Positions 55,132-63,289 of a DNA stretch of 64,000 nucleotides are shown piece after piece. Position 1 is the stretch's first letter, and each line of letters begins with the position of its first letter. The position numbers were made by a program, and so were the translations under genes. The notes under the pieces were generated by a model that worked only from the letters and a program-made list of their open reading frames with translations, had not been told where the DNA came from and searched no databases. Source of the DNA: Micromonospora sp. WMMD882 (GTDB lineage Bacteria > Actinomycetota > Actinomycetes > Mycobacteriales > Micromonosporaceae); NCBI RefSeq assembly GCF_027497255.1, contig NZ_CP114903.1:248001-312000 (forward strand), read 5' to 3'.

Positions 55132-57291
55132 CTAACCGGGGATCAGCTCACCGAGCCGGTCCAGAGTGTACGTCCGCGACCCGTCCGGCAGGCCCTCCGG
55201 CGCGTCGATCCCGACGAAGGTGACCGGCTCGTCCGGCGGGCAGGCGTCCCACATCGTCACCTCCGCCTTCGTGCGCCACCGGTCCAGCAGGTACGCCATG
55301 GTCAGGTGCCGCCGCTCGACAAGCGCGCGCACCCGGTCGGCCGTGCTGAAGGTGTTGCCCTCCACCCGGTTGAACGACGGCGTGCCCCGCAGGTAGAGGT
55401 GCAGCCACACGGCCTGCCAGCCGCGCCCGCCACGGACGAACACGATCGGCAGCGCGACCCGGCCCGGGCCGCGTAGCTGCGAACGCGCCCGCACGGTACG
55501 GGCGTCGAACGGCGCGCCGCGCTGGTCCCGGGCCCGGGTCTGGTAGCCGAACATCGACTCGGCGACCTCGGCGAACGACTCGCCCGCGTAGATGTTGACC
55601 TGCGGGACCACGTACCGCCCACGGACGGTCGACGGCACGTCGACGAACTCGGTCGCGCCGTGCTCCGCCCCGGTGACGTCACCGGAGTGCGTGACGCCGT
55701 CGTGGTGGTAGTTCGTCCAGGACACCTGGCCCGCGCTGTGGAAGTCGTCGTCGAGCAGCAGCACCGACAGGTCGTAGTCGGTGCGCCGGCTGGTCTGCCG
55801 CCAGTAGGTGAAGAACCGCAGCAGGTCACCCGGGACCCACGCCCGCGAGCCCCTCGGCAGCACCGCGAACCCGCCCTCGGCCGCCCGGCCGGACAACGGC
55901 AGGGCGATGTCGAGCGCCGCCGGATCCACCAGCAGCGGCCGGTCCAGCTCCGGCAGCCGGGCGCTGATCTCGGCGTCCAGCAGCGCGGACAACTCGGCCA
56001 CCAGGTCGGCCGGCAGCGGCGGCCGGTCGTCGGGGCCGACGAACGCGGTACGCGACCGGGTCGGGTAGATGCGGGCCGACGCGGGCCGCAGCCGGTTCTC
56101 GACGTGTTCGCGCAACGAGAGCAGCACCCGACCCGACGCCGAGCCGAGCGCCCCGGTGACCGCGTCGACCACCGTGGCGCGTTCCGTCGCCGACGCCAGC
56201 CGCAGCAGCCGGTCGGCGGAGCGCAGCAGCAGGCCCGGGGCGGCCGACAGCGCCGACGCGGCCGTACCGACGGCCCCGGCCCGGATCGCCGCCTCCGCGC
56301 GGCCGGCGAGACCGGGCGCCCGCCGCTCGCCCCGCGCGACCGCGAACACCTGCTGCGCGTACGGCCACTGACCGTACTCGTGCGGGTGCAGCCGTTCCCC
56401 GAGCCGCTTCCAGCGTTCCGCGTGGCGCGCGACGTCCCCGAGCTTGTTCGGGTTCGCCCCGACGACCTCGTCCAGGGCGGCCAGCAGCGTCCGCCGCTCC
56501 GGGCGACGGAAGGCCCGGAACCGGGTGGGGGTGGTGAGCGCGGCGTCCCCGCCGGAGACCTGGCAGGCCAGCCGCAACACGTCGGTCGTGGTGTCCACGC
56601 CGACCAGCCGACGGCCGAGGACGAGCCGGATGCCGTTGAGGACGGCCCGGTTCTCCCGTACCGGGATCCCGGCCGGCTGGGGACCGTCCGCGCAGGCCAC
56701 CGCGAGCTCGCCGAGGATCGCCAGGTCCGCCTCGCCCAGTGGCGTGACGCTGCCGGCCAGGGCCAGGTAGAGCCGCGTCGCCTCCGCCTCGACGGGGTCA
56801 CCGAGGCGCAGCAGGGTCAACCGGTCCCCGGCGGCGGCGACCAGCTCGTCGTGCGCGGCCAGCAGCTCGGCGTGGCTGTGCTGGTAGCTGCCGTAGCCGG
56901 GCAGGTCGAGCAGGTTCACGCCGCCGGAGCGGACGGCGTCGCGCAGCCACGCGTCGGTCGCCGTGCCGCCACCGGCGAGGACGGCCGCGCGCAGTCGGTC
57001 CACCCAGAACTCGACGGTGTCCGGCACGTCGTCCGGGAAGCCGATGAAGTAGGCGTTGTGCCGCACGTGGTCGCCGACCAGCTCGCGTACCGCCGTGACG
57101 ACCGTGGCGGCGAGGTCCATCGCCGGCCCGGGGGCCAGCGTGCCGACGTGTTCCAGCAGGGCCCGCGACGCCGAGAACCCGACGTCGAGCAGCGCCGCGT
57201 CCAGTTGCCGGGCCACCGCCGTGCCGTCCCCGGTCGCGCCGGCGCTGGCCGGCACCCGCAGGGTCTTCTGGATGACCAGCCTGTCGAGCAC
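55132..57291 (-). CDS. Large protein with a TerD-like domain
   Basis: 719 residues from GTG 57291, which has GGAGGG four bases upstream. The N-terminal ~450 residues are mostly helical with no catalytic motif I can name (AYFIGFPDDVPDTVEFWV, NLLDLPGYGSYQHSHAELL). Residues ~510-620 look TerD-like: DLSVLLLDDDFHSAGQVSWT, HSGDVTGAEHGATEFVDV, RYVVPQVNIYAGESFAEV. TerD domains bind calcium and belong to tellurite/stress systems. The SCO0854-type family shares this plan but carries a RING end, which I do not see. It is next to the tRNA-like gene, which overlaps its upstream region. Confidence 0.7.
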   Translation of the reverse strand: MLDRLVIQKTLRVPASAGATGDGTAVARQLDAALLDVGFSASRALLEHVGTLAPGPAMDLAATVVTAVRELVGDHVRHNAYFIGFPDDVPDTVEFWVDRLRAAVLAGGGTATDAWLRDAVRSGGVNLLDLPGYGSYQHSHAELLAAHDELVAAAGDRLTLLRLGDPVEAEATRLYLALAGSVTPLGEADLAILGELAVACADGPQPAGIPVRENRAVLNGIRLVLGRRLVGVDTTTDVLRLACQVSGGDAALTTPTRFRAFRRPERRTLLAALDEVVGANPNKLGDVARHAERWKRLGERLHPHEYGQWPYAQQVFAVARGERRAPGLAGRAEAAIRAGAVGTAASALSAAPGLLLRSADRLLRLASATERATVVDAVTGALGSASGRVLLSLREHVENRLRPASARIYPTRSRTAFVGPDDRPPLPADLVAELSALLDAEISARLPELDRPLLVDPAALDIALPLSGRAAEGGFAVLPRGSRAWVPGDLLRFFTYWRQTSRRTDYDLSVLLLDDDFHSAGQVSWTNYHHDGVTHSGDVTGAEHGATEFVDVPSTVRGRYVVPQVNIYAGESFAEVAESMFGYQTRARDQRGAPFDARTVRARSQLRGPGRVALPIVFVRGGRGWQAVWLHLYLRGTPSFNRVEGNTFSTADRVRALVERRHLTMAYLLDRWRTKAEVTMWDACPPDEPVTFVGIDAPEGLPDGSRTYTLDRLGELIPG

Positions 57292-57332
57292 GGGACCCTC
57301 CCTTCCGAATCGGCGACGGACCACGTGACGCG

Positions 57333-57460
57333 TGGGTCGCCGGGGACTCGAACCCCGAACCCTTCGATGAGAAGGAGGAGAAGGAAGCGCCTCCATGACC
57401 GCGTCAGCGGAGGGCGGACGCGCTGCCAGCCGAATGCTCTGCCAGTTGAGCTAGCGACCC
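57333..57460 (-). tRNA. tRNA-like gene with a 55-nt insertion in the anticodon loop
   Basis: Read on the minus strand from 57460: acceptor stem GGGTCGC pairs with GCGACCC (57334-57340) and the discriminator is A at 57333. D-arm GCTC-AACTGGCA-GAGC, T-arm CGGGG-TTCGAGT-CCCCG and a five-base variable loop are all canonical, and CCA is not encoded. The anticodon stem can pair TTCGG with TCGAA, but its loop has 62 nt instead of 7. Without the 55 extra bases the RNA would be a normal 73-mer. The insert holds a 6-bp hairpin CGCGTC/GACGCG. The isotype cannot be called; the surrounding arms resemble a tRNA-Lys type. It may be a pseudogene, an intron-bearing tRNA or a specialised RNA. Confidence 0.65.
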
Positions 57461-57597
57461 AGGCGTCGAGCATCGCACCGCCCGGTCGGCCCCGGCCAGC
57501 CGATTTCACCACGGTCAGATTGTCCACACAGGACTGCCGGCTGACCGGGTGGTCCATTATGGTTCAGAGATGACCGACGGTGATCCGGGGGTGACCG

Positions 57598-60144
57598 GTG
57601 GCGAGGTTCGGGTCGGCGTACCGGCAGGCGGTCGAGGCGCACCGGGAGGCCCGCGGCCGGCTCGCCCGGGTCGCCGGTGACCTCCACCGGCGGGCCGACG
57701 CCGACGACGGGCCGAGCGCCGACCTGACCGCCCGGCTGGCCCGGGTCGGCGCGGCCCTGGCCAGCCCGGTCCCCGGCGCGACCGCGTTGACCGCCGGCCC
57801 GGTCCCGGTCCGCCTCGGCGAGGCGCCCACCGCCGACGACGCCTTCCCGGTCGTCGTGCCGCTCGGCCGGGGCCGGCACCTGGCCGTCGACGCCGACGCC
57901 CGCGACCCGCGCGTCGCCGCGCTGCTGCGCGCCGTGGTGCTCCGGCTCGTCGCCACCGCCCGACCCGGCGCGGTACGGGTCGCCGGGCTGGACACCGCCG
58001 CGTTCGGCGCGACCTTCCTGCCGCTGCGCCCCCTGGTCGACGTCGGCGTCCTCGACCCGCCCGCCGGCACCGAAGCCGAGGTCGCGGCGGTGCTCGACGC
58101 CGCCGAGCGGCACGCCCGCGCGGCCCAGCACGCCGGCCCGGACGCCGACGGGCCCACCCTGGTCGTGGTCGCCGCGTCCCCGCCCGCGCCCCGCGAGCTG
58201 GCCCGGCTCGCCGCGCTCACCCACGCCGGCCCGAGCGCCGCCGTCTGCGTCCTGCTCGCCGGCCACCCGCCCCGGCAGGTCGGCCCGCCACCGCCGCCGC
58301 TGGCCGCCACGACCCGGATCACCCTCACCGACCAGCGGTACGCGCACGTCGGCGACCCGCCCGACCTGCCGTACAGCCCGGACGGCACCGGGCTGGCCGC
58401 CCCGGTGCTGCTCGACGGTGACCCGCCACCGGCCTCGGTCGCGGCGCTCGCCGAACACCTGGCCACCGCCACCCGGCGGCAGGCGGAGCCGACCTTCGCC
58501 GCCCTGCTGCCGCCCGCCCGCTGGGCCGAGTCGGCGCGCGCCGGGCTGCGGACCGTGATCGGCCTGGCCGGGCGCTCGCCGGTCACCGTCGCCTTCGACG
58601 ACGCCACCCCGCACTGGCTGGTCGGCGGCCGGACCGGCGCCGGCAAGACGGTCTTCCTGCTCGACGTCCTGTACGGGCTGTCCGCCCGTTACCCCCCGGG
58701 CGAGCTGCACCTGTACCTGCTCGACTTCAAGGAGGGGGTCAGCTTCACCGAGTTCGTCCCCACCGGACGGGATCCGTCCTGGCTGCCGCACGCCCGCGCG
58801 GTCGGCATCGAGTCCGACCGGGAGTACGGCGTGGCCGTCCTGCGGGAGCTGCGTCGGGAGCTGGGCCGGCGGGCCGGCGCGCTGAAGCGGCACGGCGTCA
58901 CCAAGCTCGCCGACCTGCCCCGCGCCGACCCGGCGCCCCGGATCGTGGCGGTGGTCGACGAGTTCCACGTGCTGCTGGCCGGCAACGACCGGCTGGCCCG
59001 GGAAGCGGTCACCCTGCTGGAGGAGCTGGCCCGTAAGGGCCGCTCGTACGGGGTGCACCTGGTCCTGGCCAGCCAGAGCACCACCGGCATCGAGGCCCTC
59101 TACGGCAAGGCCGACGCGATCTTCGGGCAGTTCGCGATGCGGGTGGCCCTGCCCGGCGGCGCGGGGGTGCTCGACCCGCTGAACCCGGCGGCGGACGCGC
59201 TGCCGGTCGGCTCGGCGGTGCTGAACACCGCCGCCGGGGCGGCCGGCGCGGACACCGTCGTCCGCTTCCCCGACGCGCACGCCGACGCCGCCGACCTGGG
59301 CCGGCTCCGCCACGAGCTGTGGCAGGCCCGCCCGTCCGGGTCGCGGCCACCCGCGGTCTTCCGGGGGTACGACGTGGCGCGGGTCGACGACGACCCGGAC
59401 TTCGTCGGGCTGCGCCCGGACGCCCGGCGGCCGGTGGCGCTGGTCGGCCGGACCGTCGACGTGACCGGCAGCGTCGCCGCCCTGCCCATGGACGCCACCC
59501 CCGGCCGGCACCTCGCCGTGGTGGGCACCTCGCCGGTCGGCGCGCAGGTGCTGCGGGCCGCCACGCTCAGCCTGGCCCGCCAGCACCGGCCGGGCACGGC
59601 CCGTTTCCTGGTCACCCCGCTGGTCGCCGCCGCCGACCCGGTCGCCGCCGACCTCGCCGCCGCGCTTGTCGACGCCGGGCACCCGGTCGACCTGCTCGAC
59701 GCCGCGGGGCTGCGGGACCGGATCCACGCGTTGGCCGCCCCACCGCCCGGGCCGCCGACCGGTCGGACGTACCTGGTGGTCTTCGGAGTGGACGCGGCCG
59801 GCGCGGTCCTCGGCCGGGCCGACCCGAGCATCTTCCGCTCCGGCTACGACGACCTGCGCGCCCTGCTCCGGCACGCCCCCGGGTACGGGGTGCACCTGCT
59901 CGGCTGGTGGCGGGGGCTACGCCGGCTCGCCGACGACCTCGGCGGCGCGCAGAACCGCGACGACGTGGCCTGCCTGGTGGCGCTGAACGTGCCCGGCGGT
60001 GAGTTGGGCCTGCACCTCGGCGTGACGGATCTGACGTACACGCCCCGGCCCAACCGGGCGCTGCTGGTGGACCGGCACGCGCAGCGCGTCGACCTCATCG
60101 TGCCGTTCGGCGGCGCGGAGACCGACCTGGACGGGGAACCCTGA
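57598..60144 (+). CDS. FtsK/SpoIIIE-type ATPase, EccC-like
   Basis: 848 residues. The central module (about 320-560) is a complete FtsK/HerA ATPase: Walker A GGRTGAGKT at about 342-350, Walker B IVAVVDEFHVLL at about 449-460, and LVLASQSTTGIEALYGKADA in place of the usual sensor run. The N-terminal (about 80-250) and C-terminal (about 600-848) thirds look like degenerate ATPase modules: HLAVVGTSPVGAQVL lacks the Walker lysine. A row of one active and two inactive modules is reminiscent of EccC. No membrane helix is visible. The GTG at 57598 follows GGGGG by 7 nt, and TATGGT at 57558 is a candidate -10 box. Confidence 0.85.
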   Translation: MARFGSAYRQAVEAHREARGRLARVAGDLHRRADADDGPSADLTARLARVGAALASPVPGATALTAGPVPVRLGEAPTADDAFPVVVPLGRGRHLAVDADARDPRVAALLRAVVLRLVATARPGAVRVAGLDTAAFGATFLPLRPLVDVGVLDPPAGTEAEVAAVLDAAERHARAAQHAGPDADGPTLVVVAASPPAPRELARLAALTHAGPSAAVCVLLAGHPPRQVGPPPPPLAATTRITLTDQRYAHVGDPPDLPYSPDGTGLAAPVLLDGDPPPASVAALAEHLATATRRQAEPTFAALLPPARWAESARAGLRTVIGLAGRSPVTVAFDDATPHWLVGGRTGAGKTVFLLDVLYGLSARYPPGELHLYLLDFKEGVSFTEFVPTGRDPSWLPHARAVGIESDREYGVAVLRELRRELGRRAGALKRHGVTKLADLPRADPAPRIVAVVDEFHVLLAGNDRLAREAVTLLEELARKGRSYGVHLVLASQSTTGIEALYGKADAIFGQFAMRVALPGGAGVLDPLNPAADALPVGSAVLNTAAGAAGADTVVRFPDAHADAADLGRLRHELWQARPSGSRPPAVFRGYDVARVDDDPDFVGLRPDARRPVALVGRTVDVTGSVAALPMDATPGRHLAVVGTSPVGAQVLRAATLSLARQHRPGTARFLVTPLVAAADPVAADLAAALVDAGHPVDLLDAAGLRDRIHALAAPPPGPPTGRTYLVVFGVDAAGAVLGRADPSIFRSGYDDLRALLRHAPGYGVHLLGWWRGLRRLADDLGGAQNRDDVACLVALNVPGGELGLHLGVTDLTYTPRPNRALLVDRHAQRVDLIVPFGGAETDLDGEP

Positions 60145-60145
60145 G

Positions 60146-60982
60146 GTGACCGGCTTCGAGGGGCACGCCGCGTTCGAGGAGTATGCCGCGTTGGCCCGGG
60201 AGCTGTCCGCCCGGCGACGGGCCGCCGCGCACGCCGCCGCGGCCGAGGCACACCGGCTCCGGGTCCTGCACGACACCCTCGACCAGCTCGACCGGCGGCT
60301 GGCCGAGCAGCACGAGTGGCTCACCGGCCTCGGCGCGGCGATCGGCGTGCCCGGGCCGCCCGCCGGAGACGTCCCGCCACCGGCGGAGCACGCCCGCGTC
60401 CTCCCGTACCGGGAGCACCCGGAGCGGCCGGCCCTGCCCGACGTCGGCCCGGCGGCCCGGGAGTCCGCGCGTCTCCCCGTGTCCCGCGACCCGTTGTCTC
60501 ACCGCTCCGCGCCCTCGGCGCCTGTCTTCCGGGATCCCGCGCCCTCGGCGCCTGCCTCCCGGGATCCTGCGCCACTCGATCCGGCGGAGGAGTTGGCGCT
60601 GGTCCGGCGGCGCGCCGACGACGCCGACCGGCACGGCCGGCGGGCCGAGGAGCTGGCCGGTCGGCCCCGGCTGCTGCCCGGCTGGTCACCGCAGGCCCGG
60701 GCGGCTGTCGTCTACCTCGGTTGCGTGGTCGTCGGGGTGCTGGCGGCCATCGTCCTCGGACACGCCTACGACACCGGCCGGGTCGACGGCTTCACCCTCG
60801 GCGCGTGGATCGCCGCCGGACTGCCGGCGCTCGTCTTCTTCGCCGGGTTCCTGCTGCTCGGCCGGTACGGGCGACCCGTCCTCGGCGGCGCGCCCGCCCC
60901 CCGGAACGCGAAGACCGGCTTCCTGCTCTGCTTCCTGCTCGTCCCGCTCGGCTACTGCGGCTACCTCACCCTGCTCGGCTGA
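60146..60982 (+). CDS. Membrane protein with an N-terminal coiled coil, in the FtsK cluster
   Basis: 278 residues, starting two bases after the FtsK stop. Residues ~8-60 are an Ala/Arg/Glu-rich coiled coil (LARELSARRRAAAHAAAAEA, LHDTLDQLDRRLAEQ). A Pro/Ser-rich linker with a repeated RDPAPSAP unit follows (about 95-150). A second helix leads to three hydrophobic segments (about 187-206, 218-240, 252-275). The tight link to the ATPase gene suggests a membrane docking partner for it, an inference from order only. No family recognised. Confidence 0.75.
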   Translation: MTGFEGHAAFEEYAALARELSARRRAAAHAAAAEAHRLRVLHDTLDQLDRRLAEQHEWLTGLGAAIGVPGPPAGDVPPPAEHARVLPYREHPERPALPDVGPAARESARLPVSRDPLSHRSAPSAPVFRDPAPSAPASRDPAPLDPAEELALVRRRADDADRHGRRAEELAGRPRLLPGWSPQARAAVVYLGCVVVGVLAAIVLGHAYDTGRVDGFTLGAWIAAGLPALVFFAGFLLLGRYGRPVLGGAPAPRNAKTGFLLCFLLVPLGYCGYLTLLG

Positions 60983-61193
60983 TCCTGCCCCGCCTCCCTC
61001 GGTCACGCCCGTGCCAGCCCCCGGCGGGGCGTTGGCGGGGCGTTGGCGGGTCCTTGATCGACTCCACTACCTGGAAACGGGTGCGTCCGTCGACGGCGAT
61101 ACCGCCATATCCAGGTTGTCTAGTCGCCTGACCCGGTCGTCGCCGACGCGGCGGGCCCTGGTACCGGCCGGTGGGATGGTGGTTCGTCAACTG

Positions 61194-61220
61194 CTGTCGA
61201 GCTGCCCCAGATATGGGGCA
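61194..61220 (+). repeat. Palindromic hairpin element, copy 3
   Basis: CTGTCGAGC then TGCCCC-AGATAT-GGGGCA, differing from copy 1 (50626-50653) at one loop base. Perfect 6-bp arms. Confidence 0.8.
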
Positions 61221-61225
61221 CAGCC

Positions 61226-61287
61226 GGGAGGGAGGAGAGGTCAGGAGGTGAGGGGGAGGGAAGAAAGGGGGAGGGGAGGGGGGCGGG
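61226..61287 (+). repeat. Purine-rich tract with G-quadruplex potential
   Basis: 62 nt that are almost entirely G and A with many runs of three to six G (for example GGGGGAGGGG and GGGGGGCGGG near the end). It could form a G-quadruplex or triplex on the plus strand, upstream of the small helical-protein gene. Confidence 0.7.
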
Positions 61288-61541
61288 TGCTGCGGCACAC
61301 TGCCGGGGTCTGCGCCCACCCCGTCCTATGCCCCTGTCGACACGCCCACCGCAAGGCTGGATCCCGGCGCCCGCCCTGGTGGACCCGCGTGGCCGACCGA
61401 CGATTGTTTCGGCGAAGGACCAAGCGTCAAAGTACGTCTATCTATGGCGTTCTTGTGATCAACCTCATACGCTACGTGATGGTCGTCGCCGCGACCTGCG
61501 ACGTCGGCCGCAACACTCCGGCTGACCCTGCGGGAGGACGT

Positions 61542-61808
61542 GTGAGTAGCGCGGCGGAGATGATCGCGAGGCTGAGTCAGGCCTCGCAGAAGCTCGACGA
61601 GGCGCGGGCCAAGACAGTGGCTGCCACCCAGGACGTCACCGAGGCGCGGACGCTCGTGGCCGCCGCGTTGGAAGGCGCCGACCCCGGTCCGTTGATCGGC
61701 GTCATCGACGCGTACGGCCAGGCGCTCACGCAGGCCGCGCAGAACGTCGGACCGGTGCGGCAGCACCTCCAGGAAACGATCACCAGGGCCCAGTCGTTGG
61801 GAAACTGA
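61542..61808 (+). CDS. Small helical protein, DUF6244-like
   Basis: 88 residues from GTG 61542, with GGAGG a few bases upstream. Two long helices are predicted (SSAAEMIARLSQASQKLDEA, then LIGVIDAYGQALTQAAQNVG) separated by ALEGADPG. This matches small Micromonospora proteins I remember as DUF6244, function unknown. In size and helical-hairpin plan it is comparable to WXG100/ESX secretion substrates, but the WxG motif is missing. Encoded after an FtsK-like ATPase and its membrane partner. Confidence 0.75.
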   Translation: MSSAAEMIARLSQASQKLDEARAKTVAATQDVTEARTLVAAALEGADPGPLIGVIDAYGQALTQAAQNVGPVRQHLQETITRAQSLGN

Positions 61809-62122
61809 CCCCGGGTGGTGGTAGCGCAGTCCGCCAGCCACCCGGTCAGCCTCCGGCGCGGCGGGACGGTCGCCCCGCCCGGCGACGTCGTCGGCGTGCG
61901 GCCGTCACGGACGACAGACCTCCACGGCGTCGGCGGATCAGCGCCGAGTCGGTGGGTTTCGGCACCGGCGTCGCGACTCTGGCCTGGGCGCCCGTTGCGG
62001 AATTCATGCCGCTGGCAGTTAAGGCGGTAGGCAGCTCACTTCTGGCCGTCGGGGGTGCGGTCACTGCCGGGATGGCTCTGTGGACGAAGCGACGAGAGGA
62101 CCGCGGCAATGAAGATCGATGA
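61805..62122 (+). CDS. Arg/Pro-rich small membrane protein, possible CTG start
   Basis: Read from CTG 61805, which overlaps the stop of the previous gene as CTGA, it is 105 residues. The first ~50 are Pro/Arg-rich ([16 protein letters not shown]). A hydrophobic C-terminal part follows: GVATLAWAPVAEFMPLAVKA, VGSSLLAVGGAVTAGMALW, then KRREDRGNEDR. If CTG is not used, GTG 61952 gives 56 residues with the same membrane part. GC at third positions is lower than in neighbours. The open frame, the coupling pattern and the overlap with the next start favour a real gene, but the start is unsure. Confidence 0.5.
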   Translation: MTPGGGSAVRQPPGQPPARRDGRPARRRRRRAAVTDDRPPRRRRISAESVGFGTGVATLAWAPVAEFMPLAVKAVGSSLLAVGGAVTAGMALWTKRREDRGNEDR

Positions 62123-62552
62123 TCGGGCCGAGTCGTTGATGCGTACGGCGACCTACGCCGCCGTGCGACAGGACCCCGCGCAGCTCGACGAAGCCCTGAA
62201 GAGTTTTCCGCCTGACGAGGTGGCCCGTCAGGCGGTGGAGCTGGCCCTGGCCGTGATCCTCTTCGTGCTGACCGACATCCACCACGGTCGCCCGGACGAC
62301 GACGAGATCCGGGAGGTCGTGGACGAGATCGTCGAGGACGAGAGCTGGGCGCGGCCGACCACGGCGGAAGTGTGGGACTTCCTGTCCCGACTGGTACGTG
62401 GCGAGCCGTTCGCCGACGCCGTGCCCCCGGAGAACGTCGTCGTGCTCGCGTTCGTCTGCGTCGCCAACCTGCTCGCCGCCAACCGGGAGGATGACGAGAA
62501 GTGGTGGGACTACCTGGACCGCGCGGAGGCGGCGATCGAGGCGGCGGGGTGA
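62109..62552 (+). CDS. Hypothetical acidic helical protein
   Basis: 147 residues from ATG 62109; GAGAGGA lies about nine bases upstream and the start overlaps the preceding frame by 14 bp. The sequence is acidic and mainly helical: DDRAESLMRTATYAAVRQDP, ELALAVILFVLTDIHHGR, EIREVVDEIVEDESW, KWWDYLDRAEAAIEAAG. No membrane signal is strong, though residues ~45-57 are hydrophobic. No family recognised. Part of the FtsK-centred cluster by position. Confidence 0.75.
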   Translation: MKIDDRAESLMRTATYAAVRQDPAQLDEALKSFPPDEVARQAVELALAVILFVLTDIHHGRPDDDEIREVVDEIVEDESWARPTTAEVWDFLSRLVRGEPFADAVPPENVVVLAFVCVANLLAANREDDEKWWDYLDRAEAAIEAAG

Positions 62553-62654
62553 GGTGTGGCGCGTACCGATCTTGGGCAGTTACCGTGCTAAGTGGACAGT
62601 GGCCACGCGTCGCACGAGGGGCGTCATGGTCGGGCGGGGACGGGAGGTCGTGTG

Positions 62655-63086
62655 ATGGATGTGCGGACGGGCAGGTCGGGCGGGGAGTTGGACGGATTCC
62701 GGGTGGGGTACGTGCCGGCCGGGGTCGGTGACCTGGTCACGGACTTCGCCACCGAGTGGGACGACGTACGGTTCGTCTCGCGGGTGTGGGAGCGGGAGAC
62801 CGGAGAGGGCGCCCGGGTGGACCTGCGGGTGCACGTCCTGCGCGGTGGTCGGCTCGCCACCCTGGCCGATCTGCGTGCCTTCCTCGCCGACTACCACGAA
62901 CGCGACGCCGACGACCCGACGCTCACCGAGTTCCGGCACGGTGACTCGGCCGGCCTGATCGGTCCGGCCGAGGCGTTCTGGCTGGTCGAGCCGGGCGTGG
63001 CGGTGGACGTCGTCGCCACGCCCGACGCGGTCGACGCCGAGGAGCTCGCCGCGGTGGCGCGGACCGTGTCACCCGTCGCGGGCTGA
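62655..63086 (+). CDS. Hypothetical protein, conserved-looking single domain
   Basis: 143 residues from ATG 62655, with GGAGG eight to ten bases upstream. One alpha/beta domain: DGFRVGYVPAGVGDLV, DDVRFVSRVWERETGEGARV, TLADLRAFLADYHERDAD, GPAEAFWLVEPGVAVDVV, and a final helix. I recall similar proteins in Streptomyces annotated as hypothetical, but no function. A 100-bp gap and possible promoter precede it, so it may be a separate unit at the end of the cluster. Confidence 0.75.
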   Translation: MDVRTGRSGGELDGFRVGYVPAGVGDLVTDFATEWDDVRFVSRVWERETGEGARVDLRVHVLRGGRLATLADLRAFLADYHERDADDPTLTEFRHGDSAGLIGPAEAFWLVEPGVAVDVVATPDAVDAEELAAVARTVSPVAG

Positions 63087-63096
63087 CGTCGGGTCA

Positions 63097-63260
63097 CCGG
63101 GCAACCGTGGCGAGCGCCCGGCCGGGCAACCGTGGCGAGCGCCCGGCCGGGCAGCCGTGGCGGACGCCCGACCGGCCGCCCCGGGAGGCGGTCCGGCCGG
63201 CGGGAGAGGCGGTCCGGCCGCCCCGGGGAGGCGGTCCGACCGGCGGGGGACAGAGGAGGC
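63097..63260. repeat. Tandem repeats between convergent genes
   Basis: Two perfect and one diverged copy of a 25-bp unit beginning CCGGGCAACCGTGG (63097, 63122, 63147). GGAGGCGGTCCGGCCG-like units then recur three times (about 63184-63251). The array fills most of the 200-bp gap and may serve as terminator. Confidence 0.75.
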
Positions 63261-63289
63261 GGACGGACCGGGGCGGCCGGTCGGGTGGG

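Larger units (their letters stand above)
60983..61541. other. 560-bp gap with hairpin, repeat and purine-rich tract
   Basis: Contains GGGGCGTTGGC-type short repeats near 61028, a GATACCGCC-ATATCC-AGG motif at 61098-61120 also found at 50468, the hairpin element at 61194, and a 62-nt purine-rich tract. Bases 61425-61490 are A+T-rich and may hold the promoter of the next gene; no clear -35/-10 pair could be picked. No gene is supported. Confidence 0.55.

Noticed and set aside
57291..57396. Extension of the TerD-like protein into the tRNA-like gene (ATG 57396)
   Set aside because: The extension is an Arg/Pro translation of the tRNA arms; GTG 57291 has a good ribosome-binding site.
61815..62030. 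71-residue open frame starting GTG 61815
   Set aside because: It overlaps the better-supported frame 61805-62122, which has a membrane segment and coupling to its neighbours.
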